Shown here: positions 31,972-40,387 of the stretch, in pieces
Layout: every line of letters begins with the position of its first letter
Numbering within the stretch: the stretch's first letter is position 1
Source of the DNA: Planifilum sp021793745
GTDB taxonomy: Bacteria > Bacillota > Bacilli > Thermoactinomycetales > DSM-44946
DNA: 64,000 nucleotides
Assembly (NCBI GenBank): GCA_937983105.1
Contig: CALKAM010000105.1
Location: 9,038 to 73,037, forward strand
Direction: 5' to 3'
Position numbers and translations under genes: made by a program
Notes under the pieces: model-generated
Told to the model about the DNA's origin: nothing
What the model saw: only the letters and a program-made list of their open reading frames with translations
Database searches by the model: none

Positions 31972-33288
31972 ATGGTTTTGCCTGTTGTCGCGATTGTCGG
32001 CAGGCCGAATGTGGGGAAATCGACGCTGTTTAACCGGATTGCCGGAGAACGCATCGCGATTGTGGAAGACAAGCCCGGTATCACCCGGGATCGGATTTAT
32101 ACCCACGGAGAATGGACGGGAAAAAGGTTCCACCTGATCGATACCGGTGGATTGGATTTTGGCGGGGAAGATGTTTTTGTCGAGCATGTCCGGCATCAGG
32201 TGGAGCTGGCTGTGGATGAAGCCGACGTGATCGTTTTTGTCGTCGACGGGCGGGAGGGGTTGATGCCGTCCGACGAGGAGGTGGCCACATGGCTCCACCG
32301 GTCGAGTAAGCCGGTGGTGGTGGCTGTCAACAAAGCGGACAACCGTCGTTTGCGGGAGGAGATGTACGAGTTCTACAGCCTCGGGTTTGAAGAGGTGATT
32401 CCCATCTCCGCCCTTCACGGAACCGGGACGGGAGATCTTCTCGATGCGGTGGTGGCCCGCTTTCCCGAGCAGGAGGAATCCCTCTACGACGAGGATACGA
32501 TCCGGGTGGCCGCCATCGGTCGTCCAAATGTGGGAAAGTCTTCGTTGATCAATGCCCTCTTGGGGGAAGAGCGGGTGATCGTCAGTTCCATCCCCGGCAC
32601 GACTCGGGATGCCGTGGATACTCCGCTGCACCGGGATGGGCAGGATTTCGTGCTGATCGATACCGCCGGCATTCGAAAGCGGGGGAAGGTGTATGAATCG
32701 ACGGAGAAGTACAGCGTCCTTCGTGCGCTCCGGGCGATCGAACGCTCCGATGTGGCCCTGATCGTGTTGGACGGGGAGCGGGGCATTGCCGAACAGGACA
32801 AGCGGATTGCCGGATATGCCCATGAAGCTGGCCGGGCTTCGATTTTCGTGGTCAACAAATGGGACGCGGTGGAAAAAGATGAGAAGACCATGGACCGCTA
32901 TCGAAAGGAAATCATGAACGCCTTTTCCTTCATGGATTATGCTCCGATCCTGTTTGTTTCCGCGAAAACAGGGCAACGGATTCACCGGATTTTACCCGCC
33001 GTGCAGGAGGTGGCCGAGCAGCATGCCATGCGGGTGTCGACATCCGCTTTGAATCAGGTGTTGACGGATGCGATGCTGATTACGCCGCCGCCGTCGGACC
33101 GGGGCAAGCGGTTGAGGATTCGCTACGGCACGCAGGTATCGGTGAAACCGCCGACGCTGGTCCTTTTCGTCAATGATCCAGAGCTGGCACACTTCAGCTA
33201 TCTCCGTTATCTGGAAAACCGGATTCGTGAAGCCTTCGGTTTTCAGGGAACCCCCCTGCGCATCCGCCTGCGCAAAGGGAATCAATAG
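31972..33288 (+). CDS. der: Ribosome biogenesis GTPase Der (EngA)
   Basis: Der is an essential GTPase with two tandem G domains for 50S subunit assembly. P-loops are GRPNVGKST near residue 10 and GRPNVGKSS near residue 183. DTGG/DTAG and NKAD/NKWD motifs occur in both domains, and a KH-like C-terminal domain follows from about residue 355. The length of 438 residues matches the family. It is followed by plsY and gpsA. Confidence 0.97.
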   Translation: MVLPVVAIVGRPNVGKSTLFNRIAGERIAIVEDKPGITRDRIYTHGEWTGKRFHLIDTGGLDFGGEDVFVEHVRHQVELAVDEADVIVFVVDGREGLMPSDEEVATWLHRSSKPVVVAVNKADNRRLREEMYEFYSLGFEEVIPISALHGTGTGDLLDAVVARFPEQEESLYDEDTIRVAAIGRPNVGKSSLINALLGEERVIVSSIPGTTRDAVDTPLHRDGQDFVLIDTAGIRKRGKVYESTEKYSVLRALRAIERSDVALIVLDGERGIAEQDKRIAGYAHEAGRASIFVVNKWDAVEKDEKTMDRYRKEIMNAFSFMDYAPILFVSAKTGQRIHRILPAVQEVAEQHAMRVSTSALNQVLTDAMLITPPPSDRGKRLRIRYGTQVSVKPPTLVLFVNDPELAHFSYLRYLENRIREAFGFQGTPLRIRLRKGNQ

Positions 33289-33325
33289 AGGCCGACGCGG
33301 AGATTAAAAGAGTGAGGGGAGAAAC

Positions 33326-33913
33326 ATGTTTTTGATCGCGCTCCTTCTAGCCTATTTGTTGGGATCGATCAGCTTCAGCTATCTGGTGGCATACAAAGTG
33401 AAAGGGATTGACATCCGCCGTTATGGCAGCGGAAATGCCGGGGCGACCAATACGCTCCGGGTTGTGGGAAGGGGCCCCGCTGCCCTGGTCTTTCTGTTGG
33501 ACGCCGTGAAGGGAATGGCGGCGGTGGGGGTCGGTCAACTGTTTGGAGGGGAGCCGGCGCTGCTGATGGCGACGGGCGTGGCCGCCATCGTCGGACATAA
33601 CTGGCCCGTTTTTCTCAAATTCCGCGGAGGAAAAGGGATCGCCACGACGATCGGGGTCACGGCCCTCCTGACCTTTCAGGCGGCCCTTGTGTCGGGAATA
33701 TTCGCGGTTCTCGCCATTTTGCTAACCCGGTATGTTTCGCTGGGATCTTTGGTGTTTACCACCTTGTTGCCGATCCTGATCGGTTGGATGGATTATCCGC
33801 CGGCGTATTTCTGGATCAGCCTGATCATCACTCTGCTGGCCTATCTTCGACATCGCGACAATATCAAACGGTTGCTGCAAGGGAAGGAGCACCGCATCGG
33901 CATCAGGAAATGA
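33326..33913 (+). CDS. plsY: Acyl-phosphate:glycerol-3-phosphate acyltransferase
   Basis: PlsY transfers acyl groups from acyl-phosphate to glycerol 3-phosphate. It is a membrane protein of 195 residues with the three conserved loops: GSISFSYL, RYGSGNAGATNTLR and KFRGGKGIATT. Its substrate glycerol 3-phosphate is made by GpsA, encoded next, so the pair supplies the first steps of phospholipid synthesis. Confidence 0.96.
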   Translation: MFLIALLLAYLLGSISFSYLVAYKVKGIDIRRYGSGNAGATNTLRVVGRGPAALVFLLDAVKGMAAVGVGQLFGGEPALLMATGVAAIVGHNWPVFLKFRGGKGIATTIGVTALLTFQAALVSGIFAVLAILLTRYVSLGSLVFTTLLPILIGWMDYPPAYFWISLIITLLAYLRHRDNIKRLLQGKEHRIGIRK

Positions 33914-33931
33914 CGGAAGGGGATGATGAAC

Positions 33932-34969
33932 ATGAGAGCGGCGGTGTTGGGAGCAGGCAGTTGGGGGACCGTACTGGCCTCCCTGTTGGCGGATAACGGA
34001 TTTGCGGTGGCGATCTACGCCCGAAATCCCTCGGTCGCGGAAGAGATTAACCGACGGCGGACCAACGCGAAGTATCTGCCTGAATTTCACCTCCCGCCCG
34101 GTGTTCGGGCGACCACTTCTCTGGAGGAGGCCGTTTCCGACAAGGAGCTGATCGTGGTCGCAATTCCTTCACACTCGGTACGGGAAGTGGCCCGGTCGGC
34201 GGCTCCCTATCTGGATGAGCGATCCCGGGTGGTTCACGCAACCAAGGGATTTGAACCGGATACCCTCAAACGAATTTCCGAGGTCTTGGCGGAGGAGTTC
34301 CCCGCATCGTTGGCCGATCGGATCGCCGTGTTGTCCGGTCCCAGCCACGCTGAGGAGGTGGCCCGCCGTTCGCCGACCGCGGTGGTGGTGTCGTCAAAAA
34401 GCCGTAAGACGGCGGAAGCCGTTCAATCCCATCTGATCAACTCCTATTTCCGGGTGTACACCAATCCGGATCTGGTGGGCGTCGAGATCGGCGGGGCCTT
34501 GAAAAACATTATCGCCCTGGGGGCCGGCCTATCCGACGGGCTCGGATTTGGAGACAATGCCAGGTCGGCGCTGATGACCCGCGGCTTGGCCGAAATCGCC
34601 CGCCTGGGGATGGCGATGGGCGCCCGGCCGATCACCTTCGCCGGCCTGGCCGGTGTGGGGGATCTGGTGGTCACATGCACCAGCCGACACAGCCGAAACT
34701 GGCGGGCCGGGTATATGCTGAGTCAGGGAAAGGCGCTGGAGGATGTGCTGCGGGAAATGGGAATGGTCGTCGAAGGGGTGAAGACGACCCGGGCCGCCCA
34801 TCGGTTGGCGCGAACTTATGGGGTGGAAATGCCGATTACTGCGGAGCTTTACGCGGTTCTCTTTGAGGGGAAGGATCCGTCCCGGGCGGTGGAGGATCTG
34901 ATGGGACGGGGGAAAACCCATGAAATGGAGGAAATTGCGGAAGGGTGGCCGGATGTTTTGGGCGAATGA
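33932..34969 (+). CDS. gpsA: Glycerol-3-phosphate dehydrogenase [NAD(P)+]
   Basis: GpsA reduces dihydroxyacetone phosphate to sn-glycerol 3-phosphate for phospholipids. The N-terminal nucleotide motif is GAGSWGTVLASLL, the catalytic lysine lies in GGALKNIIALGAGLSDGLG near residue 190, and the substrate-binding GDLVVTCTSRHSRNW follows. I prefer the ATG at 33932, nine bases after AAGGGGA; ATGs at 33923 and 33926 are in frame but too close to it. Confidence 0.96.
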   Translation: MRAAVLGAGSWGTVLASLLADNGFAVAIYARNPSVAEEINRRRTNAKYLPEFHLPPGVRATTSLEEAVSDKELIVVAIPSHSVREVARSAAPYLDERSRVVHATKGFEPDTLKRISEVLAEEFPASLADRIAVLSGPSHAEEVARRSPTAVVVSSKSRKTAEAVQSHLINSYFRVYTNPDLVGVEIGGALKNIIALGAGLSDGLGFGDNARSALMTRGLAEIARLGMAMGARPITFAGLAGVGDLVVTCTSRHSRNWRAGYMLSQGKALEDVLREMGMVVEGVKTTRAAHRLARTYGVEMPITAELYAVLFEGKDPSRAVEDLMGRGKTHEMEEIAEGWPDVLGE

Positions 34970-35012
34970 TTGGTTACCAAGCAGGGGATCACTTTCATAT
35001 CCTGAAGTATAA

Positions 35013-35079
35013 CCATTACCCGGTGCTCAGCTTGAGGAGTTCGGGGTGGGGATCAGTCACAGCGAGGGCCGGGTAATGG
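35013..35079. repeat. Inverted repeat/possible structured RNA after gpsA
   Basis: CCATTACCCGG (35013-35023) and CCGGGTAATGG (35069-35079) are perfect 11-base complements around a 45-base interior. A second hairpin follows at 35090. No coding sequence is seen here. Confidence 0.6.
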
Positions 35080-35089
35080 ATCAGATAAA

Positions 35090-35122
35090 GGGGTAACGCG
35101 CCTAGCGCGTTACCCCTGTTTC
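35090..35122. terminator. Hairpin between gpsA and the convergent gene
   Basis: GGGGTAACGCG (35090-35100) pairs perfectly with CGCGTTACCCC (35106-35116). Short T-rich stretches follow on each strand. It covers the stop codon of the minus-strand gene. Confidence 0.7.
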
Positions 35123-35583
35123 CGTTGCTGGCCGTCATCGGACGGCAATTGCTGCATCCATTGTGACAAAAGGTTTTGTACCAAGGGGGACTGGAGCAGG
35201 GCCATGATCTGACCGATATCGATATTTCCCAGAGGAGAATCGCCGGATGGGGAACCTCCTTCCTGCTCCAAGGGAGAATTTTTTGGGGTCCGGGGAGGGA
35301 TCAGCCGGAGGGGCGGACGTCCCGGCGCCCGTTGCTGCTGGGCCATAAACGTTTGGGCAATCTCAAACATCTGGTAGACGGAATCCAGGATGTTTTCCAG
35401 TCGCTGCAGCGATGTGCTCAGCTCTTTGATCGCCGATCGGACCGTCAGAAAGTGGCTGAGGATATTGGCCATGTTCAGCGATGAAAGAGGGTTTGGGTTG
35501 GTGGCCGGTGTCCTGTAAGGCGGGGTGGTCGATTTTCTTCGCTTTCGCTTCGAGGGAATCCGTGGTTGAATCGGTTTGTTCAC
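35110..35583 (-). CDS. Hypothetical Pro/Gln-rich protein, possible late sporulation product
   Basis: This 157-residue protein begins with a basic Pro/Ser/Lys-rich stretch (NKPIQPRIPSKRKRRK). A helical middle with probable coiled-coil character (about 45-85) follows, then a Pro-rich linker and a C-terminal helix QIMALLQSPLVQNLLSQWM. I do not recognise a family. The GTG start follows GCGGAGGTGA. A sigma-K-like promoter at 35617-35644 suggests mother-cell expression late in sporulation, and the low-complexity character would suit a coat-associated protein. Both points are inference. Confidence 0.7.
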   Translation of the reverse strand: MNKPIQPRIPSKRKRRKSTTPPYRTPATNPNPLSSLNMANILSHFLTVRSAIKELSTSLQRLENILDSVYQMFEIAQTFMAQQQRAPGRPPLRLIPPRTPKNSPLEQEGGSPSGDSPLGNIDIGQIMALLQSPLVQNLLSQWMQQLPSDDGQQRKQG

Positions 35584-35616
35584 GTTGTCACCTCCGCGAG
35601 CGGGCTCATGTCATCC

Positions 35617-35644
35617 TATCTTATGCGTATTCCCATGGGAGGGT
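35617..35644 (-). promoter_or_regulatory. Putative sigma-K promoter
   Basis: On the minus strand ACC (35644-35642) and CATAAGATA (35625-35617) are 16 bases apart, matching the sigma-K pattern AC...CATANNNTA. It lies 34 bases upstream of the GTG start. Confidence 0.5.
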
Positions 35645-35759
35645 AGGGCAAGTGCCCCCCCAGCGGTTGGGTGCCCGCGGAATTGTGGCCTTTGGCGGAG
35701 AGTCGTTTGTCCCGGTTCAGTGTGGTAAACTGAATAAGCAGATGTACGGAGGAGGATCG

Positions 35760-35924
35760 ATGATGATTGATGCGATGATCGCCATCGTGCTTTTGGCTTT
35801 TGCCAACTTTTTAATCGCCTGGGCCCGGCAACGGAGAAAAGGGTGGCTCCGTCATGTTCTCTCCGTCGTCGCTTTTCTATTGCTGATCCCGGCCTTGATG
35901 TTCGGTTTGCGGGCGTTGCTGTGA
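35760..35924 (+). CDS. DUF2768-type small membrane protein (YphE-like)
   Basis: A 54-residue protein with two hydrophobic helices separated by the basic ARQRRKGW segment. The ATG at 35760 follows a strong GGAGGAGG. In B. subtilis the small yphE gene (DUF2768) occupies the same place, between gpsA and yphF. Identity rests on size, topology and position. Confidence 0.65.
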   Translation: MMIDAMIAIVLLAFANFLIAWARQRRKGWLRHVLSVVAFLLLIPALMFGLRALL

Positions 35925-35964
35925 TCCTCCGCCCCGGATCGGCCCTCGAAAAGGAGGATGAGCG

Positions 35965-36693
35965 GTGAACAGGTGGATGAAGGTTCTTTCTGGGTGTATT
36001 CCGGTATTGTTGCTTCTGACGGGAGGGTGCATGTATCCCGATGATAAGCGGCAGCAGCTAGACCGATTACCGGAACACGTGGCGATGGTTCAGTCGGCGG
36101 CGGATCAATTTTGGGAGCAGAACAAGCGGTTTCCGATCAAGGAAGCGCCCGTACAGGCGGGCACATCCCCCTATGAGCGATATGTGATCGACTTCTCGAA
36201 GCTGGAGGGATATATCGGGCAGATCCCGCCCAGTTCCTTCGAAAAGGGAGGCCACTTTCTTTACGTTCTGGTGGCACTGGAGGACCGAATGCAAGTCAAA
36301 CTGGTGGATCTGCGGGTGACAGACCGCCTGCGCGACCTCCAGGTGGCTGTCGATGGATACCGGGAAAAGCGGAAGCGCCTTCCCGCTGCCGAATCCGTGG
36401 GGGAGGGGTTTTATTCCATCGATTTTCAAGGGATGGGTTTGGAGGAGGAAACGATTCCGAGCCCTTACACGGTAGGATTGTTGCTGCCGCTGGTGATGGA
36501 CCGTCAAGGGAAATTGTACGTGGATTACCGACCGGAAATTTTGCGCATGATGCAGGAGGGTAAACGCAAAAAGGATCAAGCGGAAGACCTTCGCAAGTGG
36601 CTGCTCCGGGATTCCCTATTCGTCCCCGCCCGTTCTCCGGAGATCCGCCTGGAGGATGGGGAGCCGGTGCTCGTCGAAGAGGAGGCCGGTTGA
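35965..36693 (+). CDS. YphF-like lipoprotein
   Basis: A 242-residue protein with a lipoprotein signal: hydrophobic stretch VLLLLTGGC with cysteine near residue 22. The mature part is soluble and rich in charged residues, with two similar segments of the form RxxxDLQxAVDGYREKRKRLP. The GTG start follows AAGGAGGATGAG. Synteny with yphF-spoIVA of B. subtilis supports the name. Function unknown. Confidence 0.78.
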   Translation: MNRWMKVLSGCIPVLLLLTGGCMYPDDKRQQLDRLPEHVAMVQSAADQFWEQNKRFPIKEAPVQAGTSPYERYVIDFSKLEGYIGQIPPSSFEKGGHFLYVLVALEDRMQVKLVDLRVTDRLRDLQVAVDGYREKRKRLPAAESVGEGFYSIDFQGMGLEEETIPSPYTVGLLLPLVMDRQGKLYVDYRPEILRMMQEGKRKKDQAEDLRKWLLRDSLFVPARSPEIRLEDGEPVLVEEEAG

Positions 36694-36770
36694 AAAGGTC
36701 TTGGCATATTTGTCCCTTCCCGTTCATAAACAGTAGCAAGAACGGATTAATGGGAAGGGAATGGATCGTC

Positions 36771-36923
36771 ATGGGGGACACGATGTTTTTGCTGCTGGTA
36801 GCCGTCGCCGCTTTTCTGCTGGGGCGCCTATCCGCCTCCGTCAAAGTGGTGGGGTTTCGAACCAAACTGGATGATCCGGAGGAGCCGCGTCGAGGGATGG
36901 CCCGTTCGTTCAAAGGGGAGTGA
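36771..36923 (+). CDS. Small membrane protein between yphF and spoIVA
   Basis: A 50-residue product with one N-terminal transmembrane helix (MFLLLVAVAAFLLGRL) and a charged tail. The ATG at 36771 follows GGGAAGGGA by ten bases. A perfect terminator starts at its stop codon, which supports a real gene. No family recognised. Confidence 0.5.
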   Translation: MGDTMFLLLVAVAAFLLGRLSASVKVVGFRTKLDDPEEPRRGMARSFKGE

Positions 36924-36948
36924 ACCGCCGACAGGCGGTTCTGTTTTT
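36923..36948 (+). terminator. Terminator upstream of spoIVA
   Basis: AACCGCC, loop GACA, GGCGGTT, then CTGTTTTT. It isolates spoIVA from the upstream genes. Confidence 0.9.
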
Positions 36949-36961
36949 CCCACCTCCGCAT

Positions 36962-36989
36962 TCATAAAGGGGCGAGGGACTCATATATT
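36962..36989 (+). promoter_or_regulatory. Putative sigma-E promoter of spoIVA
   Basis: TCATAAA (36962-36968) and CATATATT (36982-36989) are 13 bases apart, matching sigma-E elements at 6 of 7 and 7 of 8 positions. B. subtilis spoIVA is sigma-E dependent. Confidence 0.6.
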
Positions 36990-37076
36990 TATAGTGTCCA
37001 AAAAGTGCGGAGGGGGCGAAGGAGCGATAGGGCAATCGATCGGCTTTTTCGCGGATACCTTGAAGGAGGGGTAAGC

Positions 37077-38555
37077 ATGGAAAAAGTAGATATCTTTAAA
37101 GATATTGCCGAGCGTACCGGCGGGGATATCTACATCGGAGTGGTCGGAGCAGTTCGAACCGGAAAATCGACGTTCATCAAGCGGTTTATGGAAAAAGTGG
37201 TGATTCCCAATATCAGCGAGGAGGCGGATCGGGTTCGGGCTACGGATGAATTGCCGCACAGCGGAGCCGGTCGCACCATCACCACCATTGAACCGAAATT
37301 TATTCCGAATCAGGCCGTGAACATCCATGTCAGCGAAGGTCTGGACATCAATGTCCGCTTGGTGGACTGCGTCGGCTTTGCCATCGAAGGCGCCAAGGGC
37401 TACGAAGATGAAAACGGCCCCCGAATGATCAACACGCCTTGGTTTGAAGAGCCGATTCCGTTCCAGGAAGCGGCGGAAGTGGGAACCCGCAAGGTGATCC
37501 AGGAACACTCGACTCTGGGGGTGGTGGTTACCACCGACGGCTCGATCACCGATATTCCGCGGGAGTCCTATGAAGAGGTGGAGGAACGGATCATCGATGA
37601 GATGACCGAAGTCGGGAAACCCTTTATCGTCCTGTTGAACTCCACCCAGCCCCATAGTGAATCGGCCCAGGCATTGCGCGAGGAATTGCAGGAGAAATAC
37701 GATGTACCGGTTCTGGCGTTAAGTGTGGCCACCATGGCGGAAGATGACATCCTGAATGTCATGAAGGAAGTGCTGTTTGAGTTCCCGGTACACGAGGTGA
37801 ATGTCAACCTGCCCGGTTGGGTGATGGTTCTGGATGAAGATCACTGGCTTCGCAAGGATTTCGAAAACGCGGTCCGGGAGACGGTGAAGGGCATCCGGCG
37901 GCTTCGGGATGTCGACCATGTGGTGGGTCAGTTTGACGGCTATGAGTTTATCGAGCGGGCGGCCCTGTCGGGAATGGATATGGGGCAGGGTGTTGCCGAA
38001 ATCGATCTGTATGCTCCGGACGACCTGTATGATCAGATATTGACGGAGATCGTCGGGGTGGAGATCCGAGGCAAGGATCACCTGTTGGAGTTGATGCAGG
38101 AGTTCAGCAAGGCGAAGCGGGAATATGACAAAGTGGCCGACGCCCTGAATATGGTCCGGACGACGGGTTACGGGGTGGCTCCGCCTACGTTGGAGGAGAT
38201 GACCCTGGATGAACCGGAGCTGATCAAGCAGGGGCCCCGCTTCGGTGTCAGGCTCCAAGCGACGGCGCCGTCCATCCACATGATCCGGGTCAATGTCCAC
38301 TCCGAATTTGCTCCGATCATCGGCTCCGAACGGCAGAGCGAGGAATTGGTCAACTATTTGATGAGGGATTTTGAAAACGATCCTCTGCGCATCTGGGAAT
38401 CGGATATCTTTGGCCGTTCCCTCCATTCCATCGTGCGGGAAGGGATCCAGGCGAAATTGTCCATGATTCCGGAAAACGCCCGCTACAAATTGCAGGAGAC
38501 CCTCGAGAGAATTGTGAACGAAGGATCCGGTGGATTGATCGCCATTATCCTTTGA
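37077..38555 (+). CDS. spoIVA: Stage IV sporulation protein A
   Basis: SpoIVA is an ATPase that polymerises on the forespore surface to form the coat basement layer. The Walker A motif GAVRTGKST is at residues 24-32, with K30 as in B. subtilis. The N-terminal TRAFAC-type ATPase domain spans to about residue 240, and the C-terminal tail GSGGLIAIIL ends the protein. The length of 492 residues equals B. subtilis SpoIVA. The ATG at 37077 follows AAGGAGGGG. Confidence 0.98.
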   Translation: MEKVDIFKDIAERTGGDIYIGVVGAVRTGKSTFIKRFMEKVVIPNISEEADRVRATDELPHSGAGRTITTIEPKFIPNQAVNIHVSEGLDINVRLVDCVGFAIEGAKGYEDENGPRMINTPWFEEPIPFQEAAEVGTRKVIQEHSTLGVVVTTDGSITDIPRESYEEVEERIIDEMTEVGKPFIVLLNSTQPHSESAQALREELQEKYDVPVLALSVATMAEDDILNVMKEVLFEFPVHEVNVNLPGWVMVLDEDHWLRKDFENAVRETVKGIRRLRDVDHVVGQFDGYEFIERAALSGMDMGQGVAEIDLYAPDDLYDQILTEIVGVEIRGKDHLLELMQEFSKAKREYDKVADALNMVRTTGYGVAPPTLEEMTLDEPELIKQGPRFGVRLQATAPSIHMIRVNVHSEFAPIIGSERQSEELVNYLMRDFENDPLRIWESDIFGRSLHSIVREGIQAKLSMIPENARYKLQETLERIVNEGSGGLIAIIL

Positions 38556-38562
38556 ACATTCT

Positions 38563-38589
38563 AAAAAGCGCTCATTGAGTGCTTTTTTT
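38563..38589 (+). terminator. Terminator after spoIVA
   Basis: AGCGCTC pairs with GAGTGCT (one wobble) across ATT, followed by a T run. Confidence 0.88.
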
Positions 38590-38758
38590 GCTGAAAAGGG
38601 AATAGGAGCCCTTTTCCCCCTTGATTACGCCCCGCGGTCTGTATTACTATAGGTGTGTCCCACGATCGCTCATCCCGGATGCGAAAGGGTATAGGGAAGC
38701 CGCATAACGGGTAAACAGGGAGTAGATCGGTCGTGGAACTCATAGGGAGGTGAGGGTT

Positions 38759-39037
38759 GTGAACAAGGCGGAATTGGTCGCCCGGGTGGCGGAAAAGACA
38801 GAGATGACCAAAAAGGATGCAACCCAGGCGGTGGAGGCCGTTTTTGAAACGATCACCGAAGCGCTTCGCGCAGGCGACAAGGTGCAGCTGATCGGATTCG
38901 GCAATTTTGAAGTGCGCAAGCGTGCCCCGCGCAAGGGACGCAACCCGCAGACCGGGGAAGAGATCCAGATTGCCGAAAGCAAGGTGCCGGCGTTTAAACC
39001 GGGTAAAGCGCTGAAGGAAGAAGTGAACAACCGGTAA
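38759..39037 (+). CDS. hbs: DNA-binding protein HU
   Basis: HU is the main nucleoid-associated protein. The 92-residue sequence has the family start NKAELVARVAEKT, the GFGNFEVRKRAPRKGRNPQTGEE-type arm (GFGNFEVR, RKGRNPQTG) and the ending VPAFKPGKALKEEV. The GTG at 38759 lies five bases after GGAGGTGA; an earlier in-frame GTG at 38750 falls inside that ribosome binding site. The spoIVA-hbs-folE-mtrB order is the same as in B. subtilis. Confidence 0.98.
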   Translation: MNKAELVARVAEKTEMTKKDATQAVEAVFETITEALRAGDKVQLIGFGNFEVRKRAPRKGRNPQTGEEIQIAESKVPAFKPGKALKEEVNNR

Positions 39038-39144
39038 AGATGTCTACATAACGCCCTACCGGAAAAGACCCCTCGGGGCCTCCGGGATGTTGACAGCGGA
39101 GCGGATGACTTTCCCGCCGCGGCACAAAATTGTCAACAGTCTTG

Positions 39145-39167
39145 AGGCCCTTCGGGGCCTTTTTGTT
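39145..39167 (+). terminator. Terminator after hbs
   Basis: AGGCCC, loop TTCG, GGGCCT, then TTTTTG. Confidence 0.88.
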
Positions 39168-39183
39168 TTCTGGAGTCCCGTCA

Positions 39184-39214
39184 TTGCTATAACGAAGGGA
39201 TCCTGTGGTATAAT
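39184..39214 (+). promoter_or_regulatory. Promoter of folE
   Basis: TATAAT at 39209-39214 with an extended -10 TGG; a weak TTGCTA lies 19 bases upstream. Confidence 0.65.
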
Positions 39215-39275
39215 CATTCGGAAGGCCTTTTTGGCGATGCGGCCCCTCCGGGGCCTGTAAGTATTGGAGGCGAAG

Positions 39276-39845
39276 ATGATGGGAGTGGATCATGCAAAAA
39301 TTGAACAAGCCGTGCGGATGATCCTGGAGGCCGTCGGTGAGGATCCGGACCGCGAGGGGCTGTTGGAGACCCCTGCCCGCGTCGCCCGCATGTATGAGGA
39401 GATCTTCTCCGGCCTCGGCCAGGATCCCCGCGATCACTTTACCGTGATTTTCAGCGAGGATCATGAAGAGCTGGTGTTGGTGAAGGACATCCCGTTTTTT
39501 TCCGTTTGCGAACACCATCTGGTTCCCTTTTTCGGGAAGGCCCATGTCGGATACATCCCCCGGGGTGGCCGGGTGACGGGACTCAGCAAATTGGCCCGGG
39601 CCGTCGATGCGGTTGCCCGCCGTCCCCAACTGCAGGAGCGGATCACCTCCACCGTGGCGGATGCGATTATGGAACGGCTGGAGCCGCACGGGGTGGTCGT
39701 GGTGGTGGAGGCAGAGCACATGTGCATGACGATGCGCGGGGTGAAAAAGCCCGGCTCCAAGACGGTCACCTCAGCCGTCCGCGGCGTCTTTATCCGGGAT
39801 GCCGCCGCTCGGGCGGAAGCCTTCAGCCTGATCGGCTACCGATAA
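39276..39845 (+). CDS. folE: GTP cyclohydrolase I
   Basis: FolE (MtrA in B. subtilis) converts GTP to dihydroneopterin triphosphate for folate synthesis. The zinc ligands are in VCEHHLVPFFGKAHVGYIP, and the AEHMCMTMRGVKKPGS segment holds the third cysteine. The ATG at 39276 (189 residues) follows TTGGAGG. In B. subtilis mtrA and mtrB form one operon; here a tRNA-Pro with its own promoter and terminator lies between folE and mtrB. Confidence 0.97.
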   Translation: MMGVDHAKIEQAVRMILEAVGEDPDREGLLETPARVARMYEEIFSGLGQDPRDHFTVIFSEDHEELVLVKDIPFFSVCEHHLVPFFGKAHVGYIPRGGRVTGLSKLARAVDAVARRPQLQERITSTVADAIMERLEPHGVVVVVEAEHMCMTMRGVKKPGSKTVTSAVRGVFIRDAAARAEAFSLIGYR

Positions 39846-39871
39846 CCAACGGATAAATTTCGACAAACCCC

Positions 39872-39900
39872 TTGACATCTTCGAAGGAACAGGTTATAGT
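39872..39900 (+). promoter_or_regulatory. Promoter of tRNA-Pro
   Basis: TTGACA (39872-39877), 17-base spacer, TATAGT (39895-39900). Confidence 0.85.
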
Positions 39901-39936
39901 AATAATCGTCACTCCAATGAAAGATGTCAAGGATGT

Positions 39937-40013
39937 CGGGCTATGGCGCAGCTTGGTAGCGCGCTTGCATGGGGCGCAAGAGGTCGTCGGTTCAAATCCG
40001 GCTAGCCCGACCA
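39937..40013 (+). tRNA. tRNA-Pro(GGG)
   Basis: A 77-nt gene with acceptor CGGGCTA/TAGCCCG, discriminator A, encoded CCA, and anticodon loop ATGGGGC (GGG), decoding CCC and CCU. It stands alone between folE and mtrB. Confidence 0.97.
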
Positions 40014-40014
40014 T

Positions 40015-40046
40015 GAAAAAACCCTCCGTCTCGGGAGGGTTTTTTC
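40015..40046 (+). terminator. Terminator after tRNA-Pro
   Basis: ACCCTCC pairs with GGAGGGT, flanked by A and T runs. Confidence 0.9.
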
Positions 40047-40096
40047 ATGCCGATAAGAAAACAGTTATTGGATTATCCATGAGGGAGGTTGGGGTC

Positions 40097-40321
40097 GTGG
40101 AGGGGCCGAACGGTGATTATGTGGTGATCAAGGCGAAGGAGAACGGCGTCAATGTCATCGGTTTGACCCGGGGGAAGGATACGCGGTTTCATCATTCGGA
40201 GAAGCTGGATCAGGGGGAAGTGATGATCGCCCAGTTCACCGAGCATACGTCGGCGATCAAAATCCGGGGAAAAGTTGAGATCCTGACGCGATACGGAAAG
40301 ATCGATACAGCGGAGCCCTAA
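40097..40321 (+). CDS. mtrB: trp RNA-binding attenuation protein TRAP
   Basis: TRAP forms an 11-subunit ring that, with tryptophan bound, wraps leader RNA carrying eleven (G/U)AG triplets and so favours termination. The 74-residue sequence is close to B. subtilis TRAP: VVIKA, NVIGLTRGKDTRFHHSEKL, AQFTEHTSAIKIRGK. The RNA-binding lysines and arginine of the KDT and KIRGK segments are present. The GTG at 40097 lies eight bases after GGGAGG; an ATG at 40079 is in frame but has no ribosome binding site. Its target leader lies at 52255-52355. No anti-TRAP gene is seen. Confidence 0.97.
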   Translation: MEGPNGDYVVIKAKENGVNVIGLTRGKDTRFHHSEKLDQGEVMIAQFTEHTSAIKIRGKVEILTRYGKIDTAEP

Positions 40322-40387
40322 GGGCAAGTCATGGCGCGCCAGCTTGGCCATACAATGGTGATAGAAGGAACAAGGGGAGGGAAATCG

